A stretch of 11,491 nucleotides of DNA. It comes from Bacteroidales bacterium (lineage in GTDB: Bacteria > Bacteroidota > Bacteroidia > Bacteroidales > JAOZVK01). The stretch lies in contig JAOZVK010000138.1 in assembly GCA_029938185.1 (NCBI GenBank), forward strand, positions 1-11,491, in the 5' to 3' direction. Made by a program: the position numbers and the translations under genes. The notes under the pieces were generated by a model. It worked only from the letters and a program-made list of their open reading frames with translations. It did not search any database and had not been told where the DNA came from. Positions 1-7,463 of this stretch are shown piece after piece. How positions within the stretch are numbered: position 1 is the stretch's first letter; each line of letters opens with the position of its first letter.

Positions 1-70
1 GAACTAATAAAAAACTTAAATAAGCTATTTTTGCTCGTATTTTTATAAGACCAGCGCAGAGCTAAGTGCA
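1..70. repeat. Left copy of a degenerate flanking repeat (inverted relative to right end)
   Basis: Bases 1-10 read GAACTAATAA and bases 40-49 read TTTTTATAAG, followed by CCAG (51-54), AGCTA (60-64) and TGCA (67-70). The reverse complement of the right end (11425-11481) has the same blocks in the same order: GAACTAATAA, TTTTTATAAG, CCAG, AGCTA, TGCA. Over the ungapped 25-base core (40-64 against 11429-11453) 19 positions match; the spacing between the first two blocks differs by 11 bases. The element ends just before the toxin fossil. Whether it is a terminal inverted repeat or a dispersed intergenic repeat cannot be decided from the window alone. Confidence 0.45.
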
Positions 71-110
71 AGTTTTCCAGTTGAAAAATTCTTTAAAAAA
101 CTTGAAAGTT

Positions 111-444
111 ATGTCTAAAAAACGGAAAGTGTTAACAAAGCAAAATTTTGAAGACAGTTTTGAAGAGGTATTTGACCATATAAATGTAAATTCTGAAAAA
201 AATGCCAAGAAATTTGCGAAAGAAGTTGAAGCAAAAAATGAAATGGATTATTCAAAATCCTACTGCTGGAACACCAGAAACAAAAATACATTCAAAGAAA
301 AATTGGTATCGTTTCAAAATTGTAATGAAAAGCTGGAAAGTTATTTATAAAGTAACAAAATCTTTTCTTGTTTTTCTAAGAATTGTTCATATAAAACAAG
401 ACTCGAATAAAATGAAGGAATTGCGAACTAATAATTATAAGTAA
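111..444 (+). pseudogene. ParE/RelE-type toxin pseudogene (one-base frameshift)
   Basis: Two overlapping frames join into one protein of about 110 residues with the look of a RelE/ParE-superfamily toxin, an mRNA interferase or gyrase poison. From ATG 111 the first frame gives an N-terminal helical part with SFEEVFDHI and KNAKKFAKEVEAK. The second frame continues with MKWIIQNPTAGTPETK, then NWYRFKIVMKSWKVIYKV and FLRIVHIKQDSNKMKELR, which matches the usual C-terminal strand pattern ending in an I-x-H-x-x-Q-x-P/S region. The frames meet at a run of six A at 233-238; five A would restore one reading frame. A short open frame ending at TAA 116-118 overlaps the toxin ATG and could be the tail of a lost antitoxin, but I do not recognise it. 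The family call rests on pattern only. A sequencing error in the homopolymer is an alternative to true decay. Confidence 0.7.
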
Positions 445-841
445 ATGAAATAGTGCCTATAATATATTAAAGACTAAAAAGTTCCAAAAATTTTGAATGA
501 TATTATAAGCAAGCATACAAAAGTTATTAGCTATTTTGCATAAAACATATTTTTTAAACTACAGTTAATTATGCATCATACGTAAGCGTTTCAGTTCAAA
601 AAACTGGGAGAATATATCAAATCAACTTGCAAATGTTACAAAAAAATGCTAAGTTCGCAACTGTCACAGTAGCAATAAATTAACAATATGGTTCACTGCG
701 AAAAAAAACAGAGATATAAAAAATATAAACTTCGTTTTTATTTTTTGAAAATACAATTTATTTTTGCTTCGCAAAAAAAATTACAATACAAATTATTAAC
801 CTGATAAAACAACAAAAAATCTTTAAGAAGGAAATAAAATT
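445..841. other. Gene-free stretch upstream of the BREX operon
   Basis: About 400 bases without a convincing coding frame. It holds a 7-base inverted repeat, TGCATAA (537-543) with TTATGCA (569-575). A small hairpin CAGTT-CAAAA-AACTG lies at 592-606, and a perfect 7-base stem TTTTTGC/GCAAAAA with a three-base loop at 761-777. None is followed by a T-run on its own strand, so none is a clear terminator. Bases 565-643 carry a series of short motifs that recur in the same order and orientation downstream of brxL. An AGAAGG sequence at 826-831 resembles a ribosome-binding site but is too far from any good start. Confidence 0.5.
565..643. repeat. Degenerate direct repeat, left flank of BREX operon
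   Basis: The motifs TTAA (565-568), TGCATCATA (572-580), CGTAAGC (581-587), TTTCAGTT (589-596), CTGGG (604-608) and TTACAAAA (636-643) occur in this order. The same series, with TGCATGATA for the second motif, occurs downstream of the operon at 11327-11469 with wider and variable spacing. Each motif alone could be chance; the shared order and orientation is the evidence. Confidence 0.35.
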
Positions 842-849
842 TAACTTTG
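842..849 (+). promoter_or_regulatory. Bacteroidota-type -7 promoter element for the BREX operon
   Basis: TAACTTTG is an exact match to the TAnnTTTG -7 box used by the primary sigma factor of Bacteroidota. It lies 21 bases before ATG 871, which would give a 5' leader of roughly 15 bases. The expected -33 TTTG box is not clear (only TTTA near 822-825), so this is a half-supported promoter. If correct, the TTG at 847 lies inside the promoter and cannot be the start codon of brxP. Confidence 0.45.
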
Positions 850-870
850 CTTTTTAAAATTGAAAAATTT

Positions 871-3300
871 ATGTTTAAGATAAACTGGAACAAAGAAAAC
901 AACGGAATAATACTTGATTTTTCATTAAGTAAGGGCTTTAAAGCTAATCCAAGACCTGTATTTTATGAGGAACTTGATATTCTTGGGTTTAATAAGTTTT
1001 GGAAATATCCAAAATCAAAAAAACCTTTACTTTGGGCAATTGACAGAAAATATTTTTACAAAGGAGAAGATGTAGCACAAGCGAAAGGAGGTAATATTTA
1101 CGAAAAACCCGAAATCAATTTTACAGAGAAAGGACAAAAACTACAACTTGAACCAATCGACATAAAAAAACTTGTCAAGACAAATGAAAAAGCAATCTTT
1201 GTACTCGAAAATGAGGCAATGGATTTTATTGAAAAAACTTTTAAAGTATACAGACCAAACGTTGAAACATTAAGAAATAAAACACAAATTAAGAATAAAA
1301 AACACAGAATAAGCAAAATTGATTTTTTTGTAACATCTTTCAGCGGAGGTAAAGACTCGCAAGTTTTATTAGACATAGTTAGCAGAGTAGTACCTCCTGA
1401 GCACTATAAAGTAGTATATTCAGATACAGGTATGGAATTACTGTCATCAATTGAAATTTATAATAAAACAAAAAAACAATATCAAAAAAATTATCCAGAA
1501 TTAGAATTTTATAAAGAAGCTAATGAAACATCAACGCCGGAATATTGGAAAGAATTTGGTCCGCCGAGCCGTATGCATCGTTGGTGCTGCACGGTTATAA
1601 AAACAGCTCCTTTTAATCGCATATTAACAAAAATTCACGGAAAAGAAAAACCACCGAAAATACTTGTATTTGAAGGAGTAAGAAGAGAAGAAAGCAATAA
1701 ACGAGCAACTTACGAAAGAATTGCAAAAGGTGTAAAACACTTTAATATGACAAACGCACGTCCTATTTTGCTTTGGAATATTTCTGAAATATGGTTATAT
1801 TTATTATACCGTGATTTACCTGTTAATGAAAGTTACAGAAAAGGATTAACACGTGTAGGTTGTTCGGTTTGTCCGTTTTCAACGGGTTGGTCGGAGTATT
1901 TTATAAATAAAATAAACCCTGAAACGACAGAAGAATATTTAGAAATAATAGAGCAACAAGCAAAAAATAAAAATATTAGTAATAATAATGATATAAAAAA
2001 TTATATTAAAGCTGGAGATTGGAAAAAAAGTGCTGGCGGAAAAGGAAGTATAAACAACACTTCAAGATTAGATATAATAAAACAACAGCCAGATTTAAAA
2101 GCTGTCATTACAAATCCAAAAGAAAATTTAACGGAATGGCTGAAAGTTGTAGGAGATATTATGATTGACAGTAATGGAAACGACACTTTTGGAGAGATAA
2201 AAGTAAAAAAACAAATATTTAAGTTTACCGCTGAAAATAATAAAACTGGTAAAATTAATTTTAATATCCCAAAATTATCACAAGACCCGATACTAATAGG
2301 TAAAATAAAAAAGGTATTATACAAAACCACATATTGTGTGCATTGCGAATCTTGTCAAGTTGAATGTCCGACAGGTGCATTAACTGTTTTTCCGCAAGTA
2401 AAAGTGGATACGGATATTTGCACACATTGTGCTAATTGTTTAACTTTTACCGATAAAGGTTGTCTTGTCGCCAAATCAAAACATATATCAGAAGGAGGAA
2501 AAAATATGAGTAATACAAAAACATCAGGTGTTGATAAATACAGAACTTTCGGACTTTTAGAAAAATGGCTAAAATCGTATCTTAACGATTTAGATAATTG
2601 GTTTGAAAGTGAAACAGGTTTAGGAACACAACAGATACCCGGATTTATTAGTTGGATGCGTGATGCTGAGTTAATTAAAGAAAAAGAAAAACAAGCAACA
2701 AAATTAGCTTATCTAATTAAAAATCGTGATATAAATTTAAGTTGGGAACTTATTTGGATTAATTTATATTACAACTCAGCTATTGTAAATTGGTATTTGA
2801 ATGAAAATAGTTGGAATACCAAATTAGATATTTTAGGTAAAGAAAGTGAAGCAATTGAAAAAATGAAACTAAGTTTCACAGTTTCGGGCAGAACATTGCG
2901 CAATGCCTTGTCTTCATTTAACAAAACGGTTTCTGAAACAACATCAAAAGCCATAAATAATATTGCACAAATTGAAAAAAAAGGACGTAGCTATAAATTA
3001 ATCACTAAAACACCTTACAATGAGATTAATAGCATTTCAATAGCATATTCGCTTTATAAATATGCTGAGAAAACAAACAGATATAGTTTTACAGTTTCTG
3101 AATTATACAAAGAAAATATACAAGGCGGCCCGTATAAGATTTTCGGCATTTCAAAATCAAGTTTTGAAAATAAATTGCGGAGTTTGCAAGAAAATCCACA
3201 TCAGATTGTAAATGTGGCACTTGTGTCAGGTTTAGATAATATCAATTTGAATAAAGATTTAAGTTCGCAAGAAGTTTTAAATATTTTAATTAAGAAGTAA
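871..3300 (+). CDS. brxP: BrxP: PAPS-reductase-like protein of type 4 BREX, fused to ferredoxin and DUF4007-like domains
   Basis: Probable DNA-modification enzyme of the operon, 809 residues. An N-terminal domain (about 1-110) contains RPVFYEELDILGF and KYPKSKKPLLWA. A PAPS-reductase/ATP-pyrophosphatase domain follows, with PP-loop SFSGGKDS (S158-S163) and YSDTGME. Cys239-Cys240 and Cys331-x-x-Cys334 form the CC...CxxC pattern that binds a 4Fe-4S cluster in APS reductases and DndC-like proteins. A two-cluster ferredoxin segment has Cys489, 492, 495, 499-Pro and Cys517, 520, 523, 531. Residues about 550-809 resemble DUF4007 (GLGTQQIPGFISWMRDAELI; WELIWINLYYN). The family is known as the marker of type 4 BREX and is related to phosphorothioation protein DndC; sulfur modification of DNA is inferred. 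ATG 871 is preferred over TTG 847 (817 residues) because the latter sits in a promoter-like box. The stop is one base before brxC. A strong internal ribosome-binding site precedes Met546. Confidence 0.92.
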   Translation: MFKINWNKENNGIILDFSLSKGFKANPRPVFYEELDILGFNKFWKYPKSKKPLLWAIDRKYFYKGEDVAQAKGGNIYEKPEINFTEKGQKLQLEPIDIKKLVKTNEKAIFVLENEAMDFIEKTFKVYRPNVETLRNKTQIKNKKHRISKIDFFVTSFSGGKDSQVLLDIVSRVVPPEHYKVVYSDTGMELLSSIEIYNKTKKQYQKNYPELEFYKEANETSTPEYWKEFGPPSRMHRWCCTVIKTAPFNRILTKIHGKEKPPKILVFEGVRREESNKRATYERIAKGVKHFNMTNARPILLWNISEIWLYLLYRDLPVNESYRKGLTRVGCSVCPFSTGWSEYFINKINPETTEEYLEIIEQQAKNKNISNNNDIKNYIKAGDWKKSAGGKGSINNTSRLDIIKQQPDLKAVITNPKENLTEWLKVVGDIMIDSNGNDTFGEIKVKKQIFKFTAENNKTGKINFNIPKLSQDPILIGKIKKVLYKTTYCVHCESCQVECPTGALTVFPQVKVDTDICTHCANCLTFTDKGCLVAKSKHISEGGKNMSNTKTSGVDKYRTFGLLEKWLKSYLNDLDNWFESETGLGTQQIPGFISWMRDAELIKEKEKQATKLAYLIKNRDINLSWELIWINLYYNSAIVNWYLNENSWNTKLDILGKESEAIEKMKLSFTVSGRTLRNALSSFNKTVSETTSKAINNIAQIEKKGRSYKLITKTPYNEINSISIAYSLYKYAEKTNRYSFTVSELYKENIQGGPYKIFGISKSSFENKLRSLQENPHQIVNVALVSGLDNINLNKDLSSQEVLNILIKK
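2492..2508 (+). promoter_or_regulatory. Internal Shine-Dalgarno and ATG inside brxP, before the DUF4007-like domain
   Basis: AAGGAGG at 2492-2498 is followed by seven bases and an in-frame ATG at 2506-2508 (Met546 of BrxP). Translation from here would give a separate 264-residue DUF4007-like protein ending at 3300. The site falls exactly between the ferredoxin cysteines (last at residue 531) and the DUF4007-like part. It is as good as or better than the ribosome-binding site of any other start in the operon; brxP, brxC and pglZ have weak ones or none. The alternative is that the codons for a Glu-Gly-Gly-Lys linker happen to spell this motif. Confidence 0.5.
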
Positions 3301-3301
3301 T

Positions 3302-6300
3302 ATGAAATTTTCAGAAATAGTAGGTTTACAAAAGTATTTTCAGCCAGTATATAATATTGATAATGAAACAGGTGAATATTGGAAACAATTTATTCCTAAT
3401 GATAAATTTTACGACATTTTAGAAACAACATTTAATGCTGTTCTATCAGCAAACGGAAGAGATAAACTCTCAATTTGGATGGTAGGGAAGTATGGAACAG
3501 GTAAAAGCCACGCATCTGGAGTCATAAAAAATTTATTGTGGAAAAAAAAGGAAAAGATAGATGATTACTTAAATAATAGTATTGAAAAACACAGTATTCG
3601 TGAAAAAATTATTAATTACAGGAAAAATAATAAAATACTTCCTGTTGTTTTGATTGGTGGCGGAAATATTACAGATGCACGAACATTATCACTTGAAATT
3701 GAAAGAGCATTAAAAAAAGCGTTAAAAAAAAATAATATCTACATCCAAACAAAAGGTGATTTTGAAAGGATGATTGATAAAATACATGATAATTTCCTTA
3801 ACTGGGAAACAATAATTAATGATAATATTGACTTAAAAATGCAAGTCAATGATAAAAATGATATTATAAAAAAACTTGAAAATGAAGATATTGAAATATT
3901 AAAAATTCTTGAAAAAATATTTTCAAAAAAGGGAACACATTTTTCGCATGAAAAAATTTCGGCATGGTTAAAGGAAGTTACAATTGAAATTATAAAAAAA
4001 GAAATTGCTGACGGAATAATGATATTTTGGGACGAATTTACTACCATTCTCGAAAAGGATAAAATATCAGAAATACTAAACGAAATTCAATCAATTGCTG
4101 AACTAAGCAACAAAGATAATGTTTATTTATATTTAATAAGTCATAGAGATTATGACCAATTTCCTGCAATTCAGGAAACTATGAATAAAGTCAAGGGACG
4201 TTTTCACACAAAACATTATCCTATGATTTCAATAACAGCTTATCAAATACTATCAGCTGCAATTCAACACAAAAATCCTGAGCTTTGGGAAAAATACAAA
4301 ATCCAAAGTTTTGAAAACAACACAACAACCAAACAACTGATAAACGAACTTACAAACGAACTTGGAGCAAACACAAAAAGAAATATTAAAAATCTTTATC
4401 CGATACACCCATACACCGCACACCTATCAACTTTTCTTGCTCGAAATTTAGGGTCATCACAACGTAGTATTTTTAATTTTTTATACGACAATAAAAACGG
4501 CTTTACAAAATTTTTGGAACTTGAAATTTCTGAAAATACATTATTAACACCCGATTATATTTGGGATTATTATGCAGAAGTATTAAGCAACGACCCTGAA
4601 AATAGATTTATGCAGGTTTTAGAACGTTACAATACTTATAAGCAACAAATTGGAAAGCTCGGCAATGAAAACCTAAGTGTATTTAAGGGCGTTTTACTTT
4701 TAAATTCACTTTACAGAATTACCGACCACGCAAGCACCGAAACAGAAAAAGTAAACCCTCATGCAGACAATATAAAATTACTTTTTGTTGGCTCTACGAT
4801 AGAAAACAAAGTAGAAGAAACTTTAAAATATCTTGACAAAAACGAAATAATACAAAAAAATCCGAGCAATATTTATGAAATAGCAAGCACTTCCTTACCT
4901 CGCTTCGAAGTTGATGCAGAAAAAGAAAAATTATCTAAAAATCAATATAAAACCATACTGAATATTGTTGAATTTGAGAATAATAAAAGTAAAATTGAAA
5001 GTTTTTTTAACAGTAATTCCGGAGTTTTAAGAGAAACAAGAATTAAATTTTTCTCTTCTGATACCAATGAATACATAGTAAAAAACAATCTTAATAAGAA
5101 TTTAAAAGCATCTTATCATCTTGATTTTGCCATCTTTTTATTGCTTACTGATGAAGAGAAATATAAAGCCGAAAAAATAATTAGTTCTTTAAAATCAGAA
5201 CAGAAATTTAAACACATTACTTTTATAATTATTAAAACAGCTTTTGGAGAGAAGAATTATAAAGATTTTATTGATTATCTTGCCCATGCCAACGTTTACA
5301 GAAGCCACGATTTTAAAGAAGAAAGCACAAAATCGGAAAATTTTGCAAATAAAATTGTTACAACATGGATAAATTCAATAAATTATATACAAGTTTCACT
5401 AAACACAAAAATAGCAGAAACCAGAGATATAAGCAGTTTTGGAAACTATATTAATTCTGAAATAGCATATAAAATATTTAAATACGGCATAGACACATTA
5501 CACATAAAAACAGGGACGGCTTGGAAAAATGAAAAAACAAAAAGAGCAAGTGAATATGTAATAACAGCCAATAACAGAACTGAACTTGAAACAAAACTTA
5601 CAGGACAATACAGTTATATAAAAGATATTTTCAAAGACAAACACGATGATTACATTATTGACAAAAATCTTGAAATAAAAAATTTAGAAGAACTACACCC
5701 TGTAATTTATATTTCAAAAGAGATAAACAAAACCATTGAAAAAGTAAAGGAACGTGCAACTTTTAATCTTTCCGATGAGTTGCTATTTTTAACAAAACCA
5801 CCCTACGGCATTTATACAAATAAATTAAATATGGCTTTGCTTGGTTTTGGGATGCGTCCGTTTATTGAAAAATTATATACAGCAAACGAAGGAGCAATAG
5901 TAACAGACACGATAATGCGTGATAAAATAGGTGAACTATTTGATTGTTGGCAAAAAAATAATAAAAATCATGATAAACTAAATTTTAGGTTCGGCACAGA
6001 AGAAGAAAAAGAATTGGTTGAAGTCTTATCGGATATTTTTAGTGTTGAAAAACAAACCGGAATACAACAATTAAGATGGACAATTAAAAACAAATTAGAA
6101 TCAATTACCTTTCCTTTATGGTCTGTTAAATACACAATAACAGACGATAAGTATCAGTTAAAATCAATAATTGACGAAATTACAGAATTAGTATTTAGTT
6201 TAGATGACACCGAAATAAATTTAGAATTAACAAACAAAATTCTAAAGATAATCAAAGAAAAAAAGCTTGATTTAATTACTGTTTTTAATGAAACAAATTT

Positions 6301-6703
6301 TAAGAAAGGTTTTTATTCTTTTATTAAGAATGTTGAAAATGTAACCGTAAATGATGATGAAATTGAAAACGTATTAGATTACATTCGTAAACGTCAGCAG
6401 GAAGGGTACAACTGGAAAGAATATGAAGTAATCGGAAAAATAAAAGATTGGCAATTAGAAAAACACAATAAAGAAAAAGAAGAACAAAAAAGGAAAGATG
6501 AGCAAGATGAAAGCAAAAACAATGAAACAACAGCAAACGAGCCAGAAACAAGTTATGAAAAACCAAAACCTACTTTTATAAACCGAGTGAAAAATAAAAT
6601 TAATATTTATAAAGGCAATACAGAAACATTCAAATCAAAACTCACAAAAATAATTGACAAACACCCTGAATTTGCCGAAATAATTGACAAATATTTTGAT
6701 TAA
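3302..6703 (+). CDS. brxC: BrxC: large P-loop ATPase of BREX
   Basis: Core BREX ATPase, 1133 residues, close to the usual size of about 1200 for BrxC/PglY proteins. The Walker A motif is GKYGTGKSH (residues 62-70), close to the N-terminus as in this family. A Walker B is seen in IMIFWDEF with Asp244-Glu245, followed by a sensor-like segment YLYLISHRDYDQFP. The remainder is mostly alpha-helical, and the C-terminal part (about 1030-1095) is a very charged stretch rich in Lys, Glu and Gln, likely coiled coil or flexible. In characterised BREX systems BrxC is required for both modification and defence and is thought to act as an ATP-driven DNA-bound assembly; its precise activity here is inferred. 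It starts one base after the brxP stop, so the two are almost certainly co-transcribed and probably translationally coupled (AAGAAG at 3292-3297). A 20-base gap separates it from the inserted antitoxin gene, where the otherwise tight packing of the operon loosens. Confidence 0.93.
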   Translation: MKFSEIVGLQKYFQPVYNIDNETGEYWKQFIPNDKFYDILETTFNAVLSANGRDKLSIWMVGKYGTGKSHASGVIKNLLWKKKEKIDDYLNNSIEKHSIREKIINYRKNNKILPVVLIGGGNITDARTLSLEIERALKKALKKNNIYIQTKGDFERMIDKIHDNFLNWETIINDNIDLKMQVNDKNDIIKKLENEDIEILKILEKIFSKKGTHFSHEKISAWLKEVTIEIIKKEIADGIMIFWDEFTTILEKDKISEILNEIQSIAELSNKDNVYLYLISHRDYDQFPAIQETMNKVKGRFHTKHYPMISITAYQILSAAIQHKNPELWEKYKIQSFENNTTTKQLINELTNELGANTKRNIKNLYPIHPYTAHLSTFLARNLGSSQRSIFNFLYDNKNGFTKFLELEISENTLLTPDYIWDYYAEVLSNDPENRFMQVLERYNTYKQQIGKLGNENLSVFKGVLLLNSLYRITDHASTETEKVNPHADNIKLLFVGSTIENKVEETLKYLDKNEIIQKNPSNIYEIASTSLPRFEVDAEKEKLSKNQYKTILNIVEFENNKSKIESFFNSNSGVLRETRIKFFSSDTNEYIVKNNLNKNLKASYHLDFAIFLLLTDEEKYKAEKIISSLKSEQKFKHITFIIIKTAFGEKNYKDFIDYLAHANVYRSHDFKEESTKSENFANKIVTTWINSINYIQVSLNTKIAETRDISSFGNYINSEIAYKIFKYGIDTLHIKTGTAWKNEKTKRASEYVITANNRTELETKLTGQYSYIKDIFKDKHDDYIIDKNLEIKNLEELHPVIYISKEINKTIEKVKERATFNLSDELLFLTKPPYGIYTNKLNMALLGFGMRPFIEKLYTANEGAIVTDTIMRDKIGELFDCWQKNNKNHDKLNFRFGTEEEKELVEVLSDIFSVEKQTGIQQLRWTIKNKLESITFPLWSVKYTITDDKYQLKSIIDEITELVFSLDDTEINLELTNKILKIIKEKKLDLITVFNETNFKKGFYSFIKNVENVTVNDDEIENVLDYIRKRQQEGYNWKEYEVIGKIKDWQLEKHNKEKEEQKRKDEQDESKNNETTANEPETSYEKPKPTFINRVKNKINIYKGNTETFKSKLTKIIDKHPEFAEIIDKYFD

Positions 6704-6723
6704 TCTTAAAAAAACTATAAAAT

Positions 6724-7041
6724 ATGAAACAAATAGCAGTAAAGCAGAGTAATTACACTGAATTGTTTAACAAAAACAATACTGAACCGACATTAGTAAA
6801 AAATGCAACTGATAATTATTTCTTGGTTTTGCCATTACAACAAATGAATTGGCAACAAATTTTTTATCACCTATATCAGTTACCACCGGAAATTATAGAA
6901 CAAAAACAAGAAAAAAAAATTGATATATCTGCAATTGACCGATTGTGTGGTTCAATGAAGGGATATTTATCTTCAAGCGATGAGTTTGCAAAAAACAAAC
7001 AAATTGAAAAAGAATTGGAGGAACGAAAATGGAAAAAATAA
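6724..7041 (+). CDS. Antitoxin of a PIN-toxin pair inserted in the BREX operon
   Basis: Small protein of 105 residues immediately upstream of, and overlapping by 13 bases, a PIN-domain toxin frame. That order and overlap are typical of type II toxin-antitoxin pairs. The N-terminal half (residues 1-50) looks like the short strand-rich part of Phd/VapB-like antitoxins (TLVKNATDNYFLVLPLQQMNW). The C-terminal third is charged and contains LCGSMKGYLSSSDEFAKNKQIEKELEERKW, resembling the toxin-wrapping tails of VapB-like antitoxins, which often carry GSMKG. It would neutralise the toxin by binding and probably repress its own promoter. No separate promoter is obvious in the 20 bases after brxC, so it may be transcribed with the operon. 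The gene is intact although its toxin partner is interrupted. The antitoxin role is inferred mainly from context; the exact family is uncertain. Confidence 0.75.
   Translation: MKQIAVKQSNYTELFNKNNTEPTLVKNATDNYFLVLPLQQMNWQQIFYHLYQLPPEIIEQKQEKKIDISAIDRLCGSMKGYLSSSDEFAKNKQIEKELEERKWKK
7017..7031 (+). promoter_or_regulatory. Ribosome-binding site of the PIN toxin frame
   Basis: GGAGG at 7017-7021, seven bases before ATG 7029-7031. It lies within the end of the antitoxin gene. It fixes the toxin start and shows that the truncated reading frame once had efficient initiation. Confidence 0.6.
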
Positions 7042-7439
7042 CAAACTATATACTTGATGCTTGTGCATTAATTGCATATTTACAAGAAGAAAACGGAGCA
7101 GAAAATGTAAAAACCATTTTAAAAGAACCAACTAATTAAGTCTTTATGCACGCTGTTAATTTTGGTGAGGTCTATTACGATGCACTAAAAACGTCAAAAG
7201 ATAAAGCAAATCAACTTTTTGAAACTATTGCAGAACTTCCAATAAAAATATTGTGGAACATTGATAAAGAGTTAATAAAGCAAGCCGGAAATTATAAAGT
7301 AAATTTCAAAATGTCGTATGCAGACAGTTTTGTTTTGGCAAGTGCAAAAATTAACAATGCAGAAATTGTAAGCAGCGACCATCACGAATTTGATGCAGTG
7401 GAAGAAAACTCAAATCTTAAATTTTATTGGATAAGATAA
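7029..7439 (+). pseudogene. VapC-like PIN-domain toxin interrupted by an in-frame TAA
   Basis: PIN-domain ribonuclease toxin of 136 codon positions, the normal size for VapC. A TAA at 7137-7139 (codon 37) interrupts the frame; the reading frame on both sides is the same, so the lesion is a single nonsense change and not a shift. The N-terminal piece reads NYILDACALIAYLQEENGAENV, the classic first PIN strand with Asp10. After the stop come FMHAVNFGEVYYDALK with Glu47, SYADSFVLASA with Asp99, and IVSSDHHEFD with Asp117. All four acidic residues expected to hold the metal ions are therefore present. The start overlaps the antitoxin end and has a good GGAGG site. Reinitiation at ATG 7146, six bases after the stop, could make a 97-residue piece lacking the first catalytic Asp. 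One base change in the TAA codon would restore a full protein, so recent inactivation or a sequence error are both possible. Confidence 0.85.
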
Positions 7440-7463
7440 AACACCTTTTTTATAAAAACGATA

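Noticed and set aside
17..118. Short open frame ending in FFKKLESYV as an antitoxin gene for the ParE-like fossil
   Set aside because: About 32 codons with no start codon, no recognisable antitoxin pattern, and overlap with the flanking repeat. The overlap with the toxin ATG is suggestive but not enough to call a gene.
761..777. Perfect TTTTTGC/GCAAAAA stem as a terminator before brxP
   Set aside because: Only two G:C pairs, a three-base loop and no T-run after the stem on either strand, so it is more likely a by-product of A and T runs.
1085..1098. AAGGAGG inside brxP as another internal translation start
   Set aside because: No ATG, GTG or TTG follows at a usable spacing in the brxP frame, and it falls inside the N-terminal domain, not at a domain boundary.
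2001..2330. Minus-strand open frames of 60-109 codons inside brxP, brxC, pglZ and brxL
   Set aside because: They lie opposite strong coding genes, are rich in Phe, Leu, Ser and Ile as expected from the complement of Lys/Asn/Glu-rich coding sequence, and have no domain or operon support.
7137..7139. Programmed recoding of the TAA in the PIN toxin
   Set aside because: No recoding signal such as a downstream stem or special codon context is evident, and TAA is used as a normal stop elsewhere in the operon, so a plain nonsense change is simpler.
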